Shown here piece after piece: positions 36,583 through 45,019 of a stretch of 64,000 nucleotides of DNA; position 1 is the first letter of the stretch, and each line of letters opens with the position of its first letter. The position numbers and the translations under genes were made by a program. The notes under the pieces were generated by a model that saw nothing but the letters and a program-made list of their open reading frames with translations, did no database searches and was not told the DNA's origin. The stretch lies in NCBI GenBank assembly GCA_910583605.1, contig CAJTXN010000004.1, positions 141,137 through 205,136 of the forward strand. Direction: 5' to 3'. The stretch is from an uncultured Lachnospiraceae bacterium. Its GTDB lineage: Bacteria; Bacillota; Clostridia; Lachnospirales; Lachnospiraceae.

Positions 36583-38715
36583 TTACTTCTCCACTATTTC
36601 TTTTTCTAATTCCCCAATCAAATACCCATACTTTCCAAACTCCTCCTGAAACACCATTTTTCCGGTTTTCTCATACTCCACCCGAATTGCCCATATAATA
36701 TGTGCCATAAAAACCGCCTTATCCTGAGACACCGCCTTAAATACCGCATTCAATGCCACATTTTTAATCGCTGCCCCTGAAAATTCAAAAGTGTCCGCCA
36801 AATACTCATAATCAATAAAATCCGTCATAACCTTCCCTCCAAGTACATTTCTCCATATTTCCTCCCGTATTTCTTTGGACGGCATGGAAAACCGGACTTC
36901 ATACTTCATACGCCGCATAAATGCCACATCTACATTTTCCCGGTAATTCGTAGAAAGAATAACAATTCCGTCAAACTCTTCTATTCTTTGTAAAATGTAA
37001 GCAACTTCCGTATTTGCATATTTATCTCTGGCATCATTTATCTCACTGCGTTTTCCAAACAGGGCATCCGCCTCATCAAAAAACAAGATCATATTACTGT
37101 TTTCTGCCCTTTTAAATATCTCCTCCAGCCGCTTTTCAGCCTCCCCTATGTATTTATCCACAACCTTGGATAAATCCACCTTATACAATTCCAGATTCAG
37201 CATATTTGCCAGAACATAAACCGCCATTGTTTTTCCGGTCCCCGAAGGCCCGGAAAATAATGCAGATATACATCTTCCATACTGAAACTGCTGCCTGAGC
37301 CCGAAATCCTCATAAACTTTTAACCGATATTTCACATGAGAATAAATATCTTTTAAGATATTTTTTTGTGCAGCTTCCAATTTCAAATCCTCCCATGAAT
37401 AACCAGACTCAATATGTTTAATGTCATCATATTTACCATCATTTAAAATCATATAACAAATCTTAGATAAAAATTTTTCATTCTGAATTTTATCTGAATC
37501 TGCATACTTTAATTGATGTGCAATTTTTTTAACATATCCTGCTGCCACTTTCATTTTTACTGCCAGTTCACGAATATCTATTTTTTCTGCCTGCTGTTCG
37601 CCAAGATATTGTATCAGAAAATTTTTCCAAAGCATAAAGCTTTGTACTTCATCCGGTTTCTTTATTTCCATTTGACACACCACATTATCAATATAAGGTA
37701 TAATCTTAAACGTGCTGTCAGAGGCAATAAAAATTTCTTTTTTTTCCCCGTCATTTTCTAAATTTGCAATGATTTTAACAATTTTCTCAATAACCTCTTT
37801 GCTCTTTTCATTTTTTTCCTGCGCAGATATACAAATACACAAGACCGCTTCTGCAATAAACACTGTCCGTTTTAATTTTTGAATGATTCTTGCAAATTCC
37901 TCCCCATTTTCCGTTTCAACATAAGCATATGTCAAAAGATTGTGTTGAAGTCTTTTTGAAATATGACGAATCATAAATTTTTTTCCCGACTGCCGCTCTC
38001 CCATTATATGAATTACCGGACATAATTCATCTGTCTCCGTAATCCTTGATACCTCGTTACTGATCTGATTAATTTCTTTCTGAAATAAAATGGAAGATTC
38101 CATATCTTTCTGAAAATCATACAAACGGACAGATGCACCATAATTTTTGTTGGGATTCTGATTGATACTGCTGCTGCCGGATATATCCATTTCCCTGCAT
38201 ATATCAGAAATATCAACACCATTCAGGTAATTCAGCAGGGTTAAATCCACACGAAAGGTATCTCTTATAGAATCCGAATATATATGTTCGAGTACTAACA
38301 CTCTTTCAACAATCTTTCGTGCTTCAGAAATTTCTTTTGACAAATTTAACAGCGCTTCTTCCGGCATGGCAATCTTTGCAGCTAAATCAAGGCTGACTCC
38401 CCGATCCACATTTCCCGTGATTATACCAAATACCTCATTTGCTGCGTTGTCAATATATTCTAATAATGCCAGTTCAATACAGGTCGTGGCTATTTCACTT
38501 TTTCTGCACTGTTCAAAAATTTTTTTATACCGATCCCTGATTAGTTCTGTCTTATATATTCTATAATCAAATTCATATCTGCATATGGAATCCAGACCTT
38601 CTTTTGTGACATTAGATTTTATTATTCTTGCATATCTTTGGAAGGCATCCGGATTTAATTTTTCTTTTAACCAATAAGATAACTTATATGCCCCCACCAT
38701 TGCATATTGTCTCAT
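36583..38715 (-). CDS. Two-domain AAA+ ATPase, contractile-injection-system (Afp15) type
   Basis: The protein has 710 residues. An all-helical N-terminal region (1-220) precedes a degenerate AAA domain with GERQSGKKF in place of Walker A. The second AAA domain, from about 455, is intact: GPSGTGKT, Walker B LFFDEADALFGKRSE, sensor LSTN and an arginine finger region FMRRMKY. The segment ANTEVAYILQRIEEFDG is characteristic of ATPases found with extracellular contractile injection systems (Afp15/PVC15 type). No sheath, tube or baseplate gene is in the window. It is last in an operon with a toxin-like gene and a 115-aa gene. Related ATPases also occur outside injection systems, so its role is open. 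Confidence 0.85.
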   Translation of the reverse strand: MRQYAMVGAYKLSYWLKEKLNPDAFQRYARIIKSNVTKEGLDSICRYEFDYRIYKTELIRDRYKKIFEQCRKSEIATTCIELALLEYIDNAANEVFGIITGNVDRGVSLDLAAKIAMPEEALLNLSKEISEARKIVERVLVLEHIYSDSIRDTFRVDLTLLNYLNGVDISDICREMDISGSSSINQNPNKNYGASVRLYDFQKDMESSILFQKEINQISNEVSRITETDELCPVIHIMGERQSGKKFMIRHISKRLQHNLLTYAYVETENGEEFARIIQKLKRTVFIAEAVLCICISAQEKNEKSKEVIEKIVKIIANLENDGEKKEIFIASDSTFKIIPYIDNVVCQMEIKKPDEVQSFMLWKNFLIQYLGEQQAEKIDIRELAVKMKVAAGYVKKIAHQLKYADSDKIQNEKFLSKICYMILNDGKYDDIKHIESGYSWEDLKLEAAQKNILKDIYSHVKYRLKVYEDFGLRQQFQYGRCISALFSGPSGTGKTMAVYVLANMLNLELYKVDLSKVVDKYIGEAEKRLEEIFKRAENSNMILFFDEADALFGKRSEINDARDKYANTEVAYILQRIEEFDGIVILSTNYRENVDVAFMRRMKYEVRFSMPSKEIREEIWRNVLGGKVMTDFIDYEYLADTFEFSGAAIKNVALNAVFKAVSQDKAVFMAHIIWAIRVEYEKTGKMVFQEEFGKYGYLIGELEKEIVEK

Positions 38716-38767
38716 TTGTTGTTAGTCACCTGCCAGTCTGAAACTATATATTTGAATCATAATCTTT

Positions 38768-39115
38768 CTACTCTCTTTCTTTACTATAGTTTTTTATCCA
38801 CCCATCTTCTGTATAAAGCTCTCCGGATAATCCATCACTTAAATCATTTAAATTCTCTTTTTTAAACAAAAGTTCTATCTCATCCTGCACTTCTATCATA
38901 AACAACATATTATGTAAACTCATATCAATAATTTTAGGAAGAAACCATTTTACAACTTCTATTTGTTTACTGTCAAAATCTGCAAATTTTTCTTGTACTT
39001 GCCGTGAAGTTATCCCTTTCATAGTTCCATCTAACATTTTATCTATTGAATTTATAGTTTCATCACGTACCGCTTTCATAAACAGTTTTCCAAATTCCTC
39101 TAATTTTTTTTCCAT
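38768..39115 (-). CDS. Small acidic helical protein, possible immunity or adaptor partner
   Basis: The protein has 115 residues, is acidic and mostly helical, and I do not recognise its family. GGAGAAAAAGA precedes the ATG. It lies 26 bp downstream of the toxin-like gene and 52 bp upstream of the ATPase gene. The order toxin-like gene then small acidic gene is that of polymorphic toxin/immunity pairs. An adaptor linking cargo and ATPase is an equally possible reading. Confidence 0.75.
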   Translation of the reverse strand: MEKKLEEFGKLFMKAVRDETINSIDKMLDGTMKGITSRQVQEKFADFDSKQIEVVKWFLPKIIDMSLHNMLFMIEVQDEIELLFKKENLNDLSDGLSGELYTEDGWIKNYSKERE

Positions 39116-39141
39116 TCTTTTTCTCCATTTTATAAATTTTT

Positions 39142-39603
39142 TTAATTATTCCATGGTATATTTGTAGGTTCTGTTACTCCCTGTTCTTCTAAATTTTTCA
39201 ATGAACACCCCACCAGGTACTGAGTCATTTGAACATCTGCCCCTCCATTCATTAAAGCAGTTTTCGCTACTGTCGTATGCTCAGTTAATGAATTAACACG
39301 TGTTCCGTTTCTTACATCTTTAGCCAATTGATTAAATAATTGACGTTGCATATTTGTCATATCCTGATGATTCAATCTATTTTTAGTTATAAATTTCTGG
39401 CTAATACAAAATGCCTTATTTAAATTGTACTTTTTATTATCCTTAAATCCTGCTTTTGCATGAATATGATGTCCTCCAACCTTACTATATGGTCCCACTA
39501 AAGCGCCCTTATATTCAAATGCAACATTACTAACTTGTTGTTGCGGAGGTGAGGAACTTTCATGCGTTGTACTTTGCTGAAATAGCATTGGTGTATAATC
39601 CAT
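39142..39603 (-). CDS. Small GHHIH-motif toxin-like protein (putative HNH/EndoVII-type domain)
   Basis: The protein has 153 residues. The first 30 are polar and Ser/Gln-rich with no signal peptide. Residues 37-150 match a module I associate with the C-terminal tips of polymorphic toxins: VGGHHIHAKAGF, then NKAFCISQKF, HQDMTNMQRQLF, LTEHTTVAKTALMNGGAD, LKNLEEQGV and a final PTNIPW. The His-rich motif suggests a metal-dependent nuclease of the HNH/EndoVII class, but this is by pattern only. Unlike most such domains it is almost free-standing, as expected for a cargo protein loaded by other means. GGGAG precedes the ATG and a promoter lies upstream. Confidence 0.8.
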   Translation of the reverse strand: MDYTPMLFQQSTTHESSSPPQQQVSNVAFEYKGALVGPYSKVGGHHIHAKAGFKDNKKYNLNKAFCISQKFITKNRLNHQDMTNMQRQLFNQLAKDVRNGTRVNSLTEHTTVAKTALMNGGADVQMTQYLVGCSLKNLEEQGVTEPTNIPWNN

Positions 39604-39648
39604 TTTTTATCTCCCGAAACAGCCTTTCTACTTAATTCATATAACTTA

Positions 39649-39678
39649 ATTATAAATGCTCTTTCTCTTACCTGTAAA
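39649..39678 (-). promoter_or_regulatory. Promoter of the toxin-like/AAA+ operon
   Basis: TTTACA (39673-39678) and TATAAT (39649-39654) are 18 bp apart on the minus strand, about 45 bp before the toxin-like gene. The three genes downstream have short gaps and no internal terminator. Confidence 0.65.
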
Positions 39679-39715
39679 TATTTCAACTCTTTTCTTTAGA
39701 AAACCTTTAAATAAT

Positions 39716-39762
39716 AAAAAGGCCATATATCAGCTTATCCCTTGCCAATATATAACCTTTTT
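39716..39762 (-). terminator. Intrinsic terminator downstream of the three-helix membrane protein gene
   Basis: AAAAAGG and CCTTTTT flank an inner ATATAT/ATATAT pairing with small internal mismatches. The symmetric T-tracts could work on both strands. It separates the 39810-40829 gene from the toxin-like operon. Confidence 0.55.
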
Positions 39763-39809
39763 AATCTCTCTTACCCTTTTATTTTATATGTATCAATTTA
39801 TAATCCGGC

Positions 39810-40829
39810 CTACGACAAAAATTCCTCCAGCACCTCATCAAATATCTTTTCAATCTCCTGATCATCTGCTTTTTCAACTTTCGTCTCCCTGTTTCCACTC
39901 TGAGCAGTATCCGCTTTAAGATTTTCCTCTTTTTTCACGTTATCCTCTTCAATTTCTGCATTAGTAATTTTATTCTCTTCCTTTATTTCCGCCTGCAAAT
40001 TTTTTTCCGCAGCGTTCTTCTTCCCTTTTCTGTTTTTACTATTTCTTTTTGTTCTCTTATTTGCCTCCTTTTTTGTAACCGTTTGCTTCCTTTCTTCCAC
40101 TGCCTTCTCCGCAACCGCCTCTTTTTCTTCTATCGTATTCTCAATTGCTCCTTTCTCTTCCAATTCCTTCTCATCACACCAGTCCGTCCTTATGACATCC
40201 ATCTCCGTATCCGCATCCCCAACTTTTCCTTCTTTTCCCTCATTCTTCATTTCCACATGAACGGTCGGAATATTCTTTCCGTCAACAGCATGATTATTAT
40301 CCAGATAATTTATAATTTCGTCCCGAATTACATTTCTCTTATAATCCAATGCAATTACATTATCCCACAGCTTCAGACAAATAAATAAAATTGCTGCAGC
40401 CGCCGCATATATGTATATCCCCTTTGTCATCTGGGAACCAAATGATAACTCATCTTTCTGCGCCGCCAATAATATGGCTATGGCACATATCCCCAGTATC
40501 AAACATACCTTTCCAAAAATATCACCGATTCCCTGCATCTTTTCCACTAAAATACTTTTTATTTTCCATCCATGCATGGCACGTTCCACAAATGCACTTA
40601 AATTGTTTATTTTTTTTCCAAATTTCACTTCGTTTTCATACTGAAGAATAATCCCTTCCGCCCGCTTGTTCTTTCGTATCTGGAAATTCTCTATTTTATC
40701 CAAAATATCATCATAACACAGACTTCCCGCTGTTTTTATGCCGAAGCCAATTAGAAATAATCCGATTATTACGTATAACATTCCGCCATTTGTCGTAAAA
40801 TTAATAATAAAATCTGCAATTGCCCTCAT
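39810..40829 (-). CDS. Three-helix membrane protein with long charged tail, unknown function
   Basis: The protein has 339 residues. Membrane helices lie near 16-36, 110-128 and 140-160. The cytoplasmic loop between helices 1 and 2 and the overall topology recall MotA/TolQ/ExbB proteins, but no diagnostic motif is visible. Residues 200-339 are a highly charged Lys/Glu tail, probably disordered or coiled. ATG at 40829 follows AGGGAG with 9-nt spacing; a longer frame from 40898 lacks a ribosome site. A terminator separates it from the toxin-like operon, so a functional link to it is only possible. Confidence 0.75.
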   Translation of the reverse strand: MRAIADFIINFTTNGGMLYVIIGLFLIGFGIKTAGSLCYDDILDKIENFQIRKNKRAEGIILQYENEVKFGKKINNLSAFVERAMHGWKIKSILVEKMQGIGDIFGKVCLILGICAIAILLAAQKDELSFGSQMTKGIYIYAAAAAILFICLKLWDNVIALDYKRNVIRDEIINYLDNNHAVDGKNIPTVHVEMKNEGKEGKVGDADTEMDVIRTDWCDEKELEEKGAIENTIEEKEAVAEKAVEERKQTVTKKEANKRTKRNSKNRKGKKNAAEKNLQAEIKEENKITNAEIEEDNVKKEENLKADTAQSGNRETKVEKADDQEIEKIFDEVLEEFLS

Positions 40830-40974
40830 AATTATTTTCTCCCTGCTTAATAATTTACTGCTTTTTATGTTAACATATGCCGTATCATTTTTAAACATAC
40901 TTTCTAAAAAATCGTTCGCTTTCCTTCGACAGAAGGTGTCGATTTAAAAGTTTTCCTGTATACGGCTCATGTCT

Positions 40975-41002
40975 TTGACATTCATCTGATTTGTTGTATA
41001 AT
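40975..41002 (+). promoter_or_regulatory. Promoter of the TSCPD gene and murG
   Basis: Perfect TTGACA (40975-40980) and perfect TATAAT (40997-41002) are 16 bp apart, 38 bp before the TSCPD start. A small TCGACA/TGTCGA hairpin lies just upstream at about 40926-40942. Confidence 0.85.
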
Positions 41003-41040
41003 ATTTTTAAAAAACAATCTTAAAATCTGGAGGAAAATTT

Positions 41041-41286
41041 ATGGTCTATAAAACAAAAGGGACCTGTTCCCGTGAAATTCATATTGAAGTTGAAAATGAT
41101 ATCATAAAAGACGTAGCATTTATAGGCGGCTGCAATGGAAACACCCAGGGAATTGCCAGTCTGGTAAAAGGAATGAATATACATGACGTTATAGCAAAAA
41201 TGGAAGGGATTGACTGCGGCGGGCGCGGTACCTCCTGTCCGGACCAGCTGGCCAAAGCATTAAAAAATTTTGTGACCGCACAATAA
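41041..41286 (+). CDS. TSCPD domain protein (TIGR03905 type)
   Basis: The protein has 81 residues. The family motif appears as GRGTSCPDQLAKAL near the C-terminus, and GGCNGNTQGI is the other conserved block. Such proteins resemble the C-terminal domain of some vitamin B12-dependent ribonucleotide reductases, but the standalone form has no proven function. Four Cys residues could bind metal. TGGAGG precedes the ATG. It is co-transcribed with murG, 40 bp downstream. Confidence 0.9.
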   Translation: MVYKTKGTCSREIHIEVENDIIKDVAFIGGCNGNTQGIASLVKGMNIHDVIAKMEGIDCGGRGTSCPDQLAKALKNFVTAQ

Positions 41287-41326
41287 AACTTATTAAATCC
41301 CATATTGCAGAAAGGACATTCAATCT

Positions 41327-42406
41327 ATGTCAAAAAAAATTGTTTTAACCGGCGGCGGTACTGCCGGACATGTCACCCCGAATATGGCACTCATTCCAGG
41401 ATTAAAGGATATGGGTTTTGATATAAAATACATAGGCTCCTATGACGGAATCGAAAAAAAACTGATTGAAGAAATGGATGTTTCATATCAGGGTATTTCA
41501 TCCGGTAAATTAAGACGTTACTTTTCCGCCAAAAATTTCACCGATCCATTCCGGGTAATCAAAGGGTATGGAGAAGCAAAAAAAATCATTAAAAACTATA
41601 AACCGGACGTCCTTTTTTCGAAAGGCGGTTTTGTATCGGTTCCGGTCATTCTTGCAGCAAAAAAATACAAAGTTCCTATCATTATCCATGAATCCGATAT
41701 GACTCCCGGATTAGCAAATAAAATTTCTATACCGTATGCTCATACAGTATGTCATAACTTTCCAGAAACTGCAAAATATCTTCCGGAAGGCAAAGCGCTG
41801 TTAACCGGCTCTCCTATCCGCCAGGAATTAAAACAGGGTGACAAACTTGCAGGACTGAATATGTGCGGATTTTCTGCAAACAAACCCATCATTATGGTCA
41901 TAGGCGGCAGTCTTGGCGCCGTTGCCGTAAATGAAGCGGTTCGCAGTTCCCTGGATGAATTGTTAAAAACTTATCAGATTGTCCATCTCTGCGGTAAAGG
42001 AAAAACGGATGACAGCCTGAATAACCGTTCCGGTTATAAACAGTTTGAATATATCAAAGCGGAACTGAAAGACTTATTTGCAATGTCCGATATTATCATA
42101 TCCCGTGCAGGTGCCAATGCAATATGTGAAATTGTGGCTCTGCGTAAACCAAGTATATTGATTCCGTTATCCGCAAAAGCCAGCCGCGGTGACCAGATAC
42201 TAAACGCCGATTCTTTTAAGCATCAGGGATTCAGCGAAGTAATACAGGAAGAAGACATAACTTCAGAAATCCTTGTCTCTACGATTAATTCCGTTTACGG
42301 CAACCGACAGAAATATATTGATGCCATTGATAACGCAGGCGCTACAGATGCCGTTAAAACAATTTTGAATTTAATACAGGAGTTAACCAAAAACGACAGC
42401 CAATAA
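41327..42406 (+). CDS. murG: UDP-GlcNAc:lipid I N-acetylglucosaminyltransferase MurG
   Basis: The protein has 359 residues, the normal length. MurG adds GlcNAc to lipid I to give lipid II, on the inner face of the membrane. The N-terminal GGGTAGHV loop, HESDMTPGLANK, the UDP-binding region VIGGSLGAVAVNE and ISRAGANAICEI with LIPLSAKASRGDQILNA are all present. AAAGGA precedes the ATG. It lies outside a dcw cluster, which is common in Clostridia that carry a second copy or a dispersed set. Confidence 0.97.
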   Translation: MSKKIVLTGGGTAGHVTPNMALIPGLKDMGFDIKYIGSYDGIEKKLIEEMDVSYQGISSGKLRRYFSAKNFTDPFRVIKGYGEAKKIIKNYKPDVLFSKGGFVSVPVILAAKKYKVPIIIHESDMTPGLANKISIPYAHTVCHNFPETAKYLPEGKALLTGSPIRQELKQGDKLAGLNMCGFSANKPIIMVIGGSLGAVAVNEAVRSSLDELLKTYQIVHLCGKGKTDDSLNNRSGYKQFEYIKAELKDLFAMSDIIISRAGANAICEIVALRKPSILIPLSAKASRGDQILNADSFKHQGFSEVIQEEDITSEILVSTINSVYGNRQKYIDAIDNAGATDAVKTILNLIQELTKNDSQ

Positions 42407-42411
42407 ACACT

Positions 42412-42502
42412 AAATCCGAATTCCCTGAATATCTCACTGAAACCCAATGCGCTGTCTGCATTGGAGTATCTATGCTTTGAGATTTAAACGGAATCCGGAT
42501 TT
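42412..42502. terminator. Nested palindromic element between murG and the HIT gene
   Basis: Three nested inverted repeats share one centre: AAATCCG-ATTCC with GGAATCCGGATTT at the ends, ATCTCA with TGAGAT, and CCAATGC with GCATTGG around a 7-nt loop. AATTTTGTTTAAAA follows on the plus strand. It lies between convergent genes and can act as a bidirectional terminator. The nested, 91-bp form is unusual for one. Confidence 0.6.
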
Positions 42503-42540
42503 AATTTTGTTTAAAAATATTTCAATCTGTTTTTCAACCT

Positions 42541-42960
42541 TTAATTCAATTCTTTTTTTACCAGTTCCAGCAGTTTCGTTAGCTCTTCATCACTGATTTC
42601 TTTAGATTCCCAAAACTTTATGGCATTATCCCCTTCATATCTTGGTATTAAATGCACATGAAAATGAAAAACAGACTGTCCTGCTAATTTTCCGTTATTC
42701 TGCACAACATTAAAACCATCAGCCTGAAAAGCTGTCTTCATTGCTGCTGCCAGTTTCTTTGCCAGCACAAAAACTTCTGCTGCCAGACTGTCATCAATTT
42801 CAAAAATATTTTCAAAATGCTCTTTTGAAATCATGATGGCATGTCCTCTGGTTGCCGGTCCTATATCAAAAATCACTTTAAACTTATCATCTTCATACAA
42901 CGTTTTTGATGGAATCTCTCCATTAATAATTTTACAAAATACGCAATCATTTTTTTTCAT
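42541..42960 (-). CDS. HIT family nucleotide-binding hydrolase (HinT-like)
   Basis: The protein has 139 residues. The histidine triad is HFHVHLIPR near residues 98-106, and the N-terminal zinc-type motif CVFCKIINGEIPS is also typical. HinT-class enzymes hydrolyse purine phosphoramidates and related adenylates. AAAGGAATTAAAAA precedes the ATG. It is convergent with murG and divergent from the histidine kinase. Confidence 0.95.
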   Translation of the reverse strand: MKKNDCVFCKIINGEIPSKTLYEDDKFKVIFDIGPATRGHAIMISKEHFENIFEIDDSLAAEVFVLAKKLAAAMKTAFQADGFNVVQNNGKLAGQSVFHFHVHLIPRYEGDNAIKFWESKEISDEELTKLLELVKKELN

Positions 42961-43026
42961 TTTTTAATTCCTTTCCATTTTAATAAAATTTTATTATAAA
43001 AATATCGTTTTTGTATGATTAATAGC

Positions 43027-43066
43027 GCATTTTAAAAAATGCATATCATATTTGTCGAAATATGAT
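43027..43066. other. Two adjacent hairpins between the HIT and kinase genes
   Basis: GCATTTT/AAAATGC (43027-43042) is followed at once by ATCATATTT-GTCG-AAATATGAT (43045-43066, 9-bp perfect stem). They lie in the divergent intergenic region, where they could be operators or a transcript boundary. Confidence 0.5.
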
Positions 43067-43127
43067 GTTCAATTTTGTTTGACTTTTTTCCTAAAAATGT
43101 TAAACTACTTTATTATAAATAATTAAA

Positions 43128-43153
43128 ATATTGGGATACTGTTTCCCCAATAT
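43128..43153 (+). other. Stem-loop in the 5' leader of the histidine kinase gene
   Basis: ATATTGGG (43128-43135) pairs perfectly with CCCAATAT (43146-43153). The stem ends seven bases before the GAGG ribosome site. It could influence translation initiation or mRNA stability. Confidence 0.5.
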
Positions 43154-43168
43154 GGAAATGAGGAAAAC

Positions 43169-43888
43169 ATGGTAACAAATTATATAAGTGATGAGTATGG
43201 GGATTTAATAAATTCCAATCCGACAATTCGAAATCTGTTTAATACAATGGTAGAGGATTTCTCTTTTTCAATGCATGAACTATCACATGAACTGGGTAAT
43301 ATTGTAACACTCATAAACAGTTCTCTTCAAATTATTGAATCCAGCCATCCTGAGGTAAAGGACTTCAAATATTGGAATTCAACAGTGGAAGATGTAAAAT
43401 ATATGATTGAATTATTATCCAAACTGTCCTCTTTTAACAACGGCAGTAAACTCAATCCGGAACTAACTGATATCAGCCAAATGCTAAATAATATCATTAG
43501 TTCATTTATCACCAATTCCAACTATTCTCATATCAATTTTATATCTAATATTGCTACCGATATTCCGCTTATGAATGCAGACCCCGTAAAACTAAAGCAA
43601 GTATTTATTAACATAATTAAAAACGCCTGTGAAGCAGGAAGCCGGACCATTACTATCCAGCTTTATCAGGATGAAACAAATATTCTGGTGAATATTATTG
43701 ATAATGGTTGCGGTTTAAGTCCTGAACAGGTAAAACAAATCTTTAAACCAATGGTAAGTTTTAAAGACGGAGGTACCGGTCTGGGTCTGCCAATATGTGA
43801 ACGTATCGTATTGGCCCATCGTGGTCACATATCCTGTAATTCTGAAAAAAATAGCGGTACTTCCTTTACCATAACTCTCCCTACATAA
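43169..43888 (+). CDS. Soluble sensor-less histidine kinase
   Basis: The protein has 239 residues and no membrane or PAS segment. A phospho-acceptor H-box is visible as MHELSHELGNIV near residues 36-47, so the DHp domain starts close to the N-terminus. The ATPase part has the N-box (NIIKNACEAG), G1 (DNGCGL), F-box (IFKPM) and G2 (GTGLGLPI). GAGG precedes the ATG. No response regulator gene is adjacent. In Clostridia such orphan kinases often feed Spo0A or another distant regulator, which here is only a possibility. Confidence 0.9.
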   Translation: MVTNYISDEYGDLINSNPTIRNLFNTMVEDFSFSMHELSHELGNIVTLINSSLQIIESSHPEVKDFKYWNSTVEDVKYMIELLSKLSSFNNGSKLNPELTDISQMLNNIISSFITNSNYSHINFISNIATDIPLMNADPVKLKQVFINIIKNACEAGSRTITIQLYQDETNILVNIIDNGCGLSPEQVKQIFKPMVSFKDGGTGLGLPICERIVLAHRGHISCNSEKNSGTSFTITLPT

Positions 43889-43948
43889 ACTGATATGTCC
43901 AAAAAGTACGGAGATTATAATGACTTGACAGGACAGCAAAAGATATAA

Positions 43949-44935
43949 CTAACTGCTAAAAGGAAAAATCATATCCAGCATTCGCAACGTTTTAAAATTT
44001 CCTTTTGCTGTCATCTCTCCAGTCATAAATGCCCTCTGGAATGTATATCTGCCCTTCACTATATTGCTCAACACCTCTGAAGACAATTTTGACAAAACGT
44101 CAACATCCGTGACATCCTCATATCTGCAAACCAGATCCGCTCCATCTACCTGAATAAACAGTGTCTTATCCATGTCTCCAATTATAAAAGCATAAGTTGC
44201 ACTAAAATCCTCCTGTGCATGAAATACATTATTAATTGCTTTTATAAACTCATCTTCATCGCTTTCCTGCTGATTCAGCATACCTTTAAATAATTTTGCT
44301 AATTCCTCTATATCCTCCTTCTGCTGTTTAACATAATAGTCATCCGAAGCATATTTGGAAAGCTGTTCTGTTTCCTGAGGCGTCAGATCCAGTGACTCTT
44401 TCATTATATTCTGTTTTATTGCATAACTGCTGGAAGGAAGCGCCTTCCGCCTTTGCGAAACCGTCCGGTATAAATTTTCTGCTTTTTTTTCAATAATATC
44501 CGCATATTCATGGTTCATTTCAAAATCAACGGACTCATTTACATAAGCACACACTCCGGAACAGGGCATTCCTCCCAGCAACTCCCATGCATTTTTTAAA
44601 TCTGTCAAGGCTTCTTTCTCTCCATAAGTAGTAGATATTACAACCGGGCACATATATAATTTACTAATCTTCTCCTTGTCCCCATACAGCCAGCAGGAAT
44701 CAAGAAATTCCTGCATATATCCGCCAATGCCCCTCCATTCCACACTTGCCGCCAGTATAATAGCATCGGCATCCTTTAATGTCTGGGGAAGTGTGGGAAT
44801 CGTACTTTTCATTTCGTATAAATTATATCTGACCACATTTACTCTTAATTCATTTAGTACCCCTTCTATTTTTCCAAGAACATATAATGTTGGATCTTCA
44901 ATCAGGCCTCTTCCGCCATAATATATATTTACATT
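43949..44935 (-). CDS. Flavodoxin/FMN-reductase-like protein fused to an SCP2-like domain
   Basis: The protein has 328 residues. The first 165 residues fit a flavodoxin-like fold (start MNVNIYYGGRG, later ADAIILAASVEWRGIGG). The C-terminal 110 residues, with LFIQVDGADLVCRYED, FQRAFMTGEMTAKGNFK and LRMLDMIF, resemble an SCP2 sterol-carrier-like lipid-binding domain. A helical linker joins them. The start at 44935 has AAGG nine bases upstream; an upstream in-frame ATG at 44956 lacks a site. It may be an FMN-dependent reductase acting on a hydrophobic substrate, but this is inference. Confidence 0.78.
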   Translation of the reverse strand, partial: NVNIYYGGRGLIEDPTLYVLGKIEGVLNELRVNVVRYNLYEMKSTIPTLPQTLKDADAIILAASVEWRGIGGYMQEFLDSCWLYGDKEKISKLYMCPVVISTTYGEKEALTDLKNAWELLGGMPCSGVCAYVNESVDFEMNHEYADIIEKKAENLYRTVSQRRKALPSSSYAIKQNIMKESLDLTPQETEQLSKYASDDYYVKQQKEDIEELAKLFKGMLNQQESDEDEFIKAINNVFHAQEDFSATYAFIIGDMDKTLFIQVDGADLVCRYEDVTDVDVLSKLSSEVLSNIVKGRYTFQRAFMTGEMTAKGNFKTLRMLDMIFPFSS

Positions 44936-45019
44936 CATTCTCTGTATCCTTTCCATTTAATTTTATCTTTATAACAAGTTCTATGCTATAACCTCAGAAA
45001 TTATATTAATTTTAATATA

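Noticed and set aside
36583..40829. A full contractile injection system
   Set aside because: Only the ATPase type and a toxin-like protein point to it. No sheath, tube, spike or baseplate gene is in the window.
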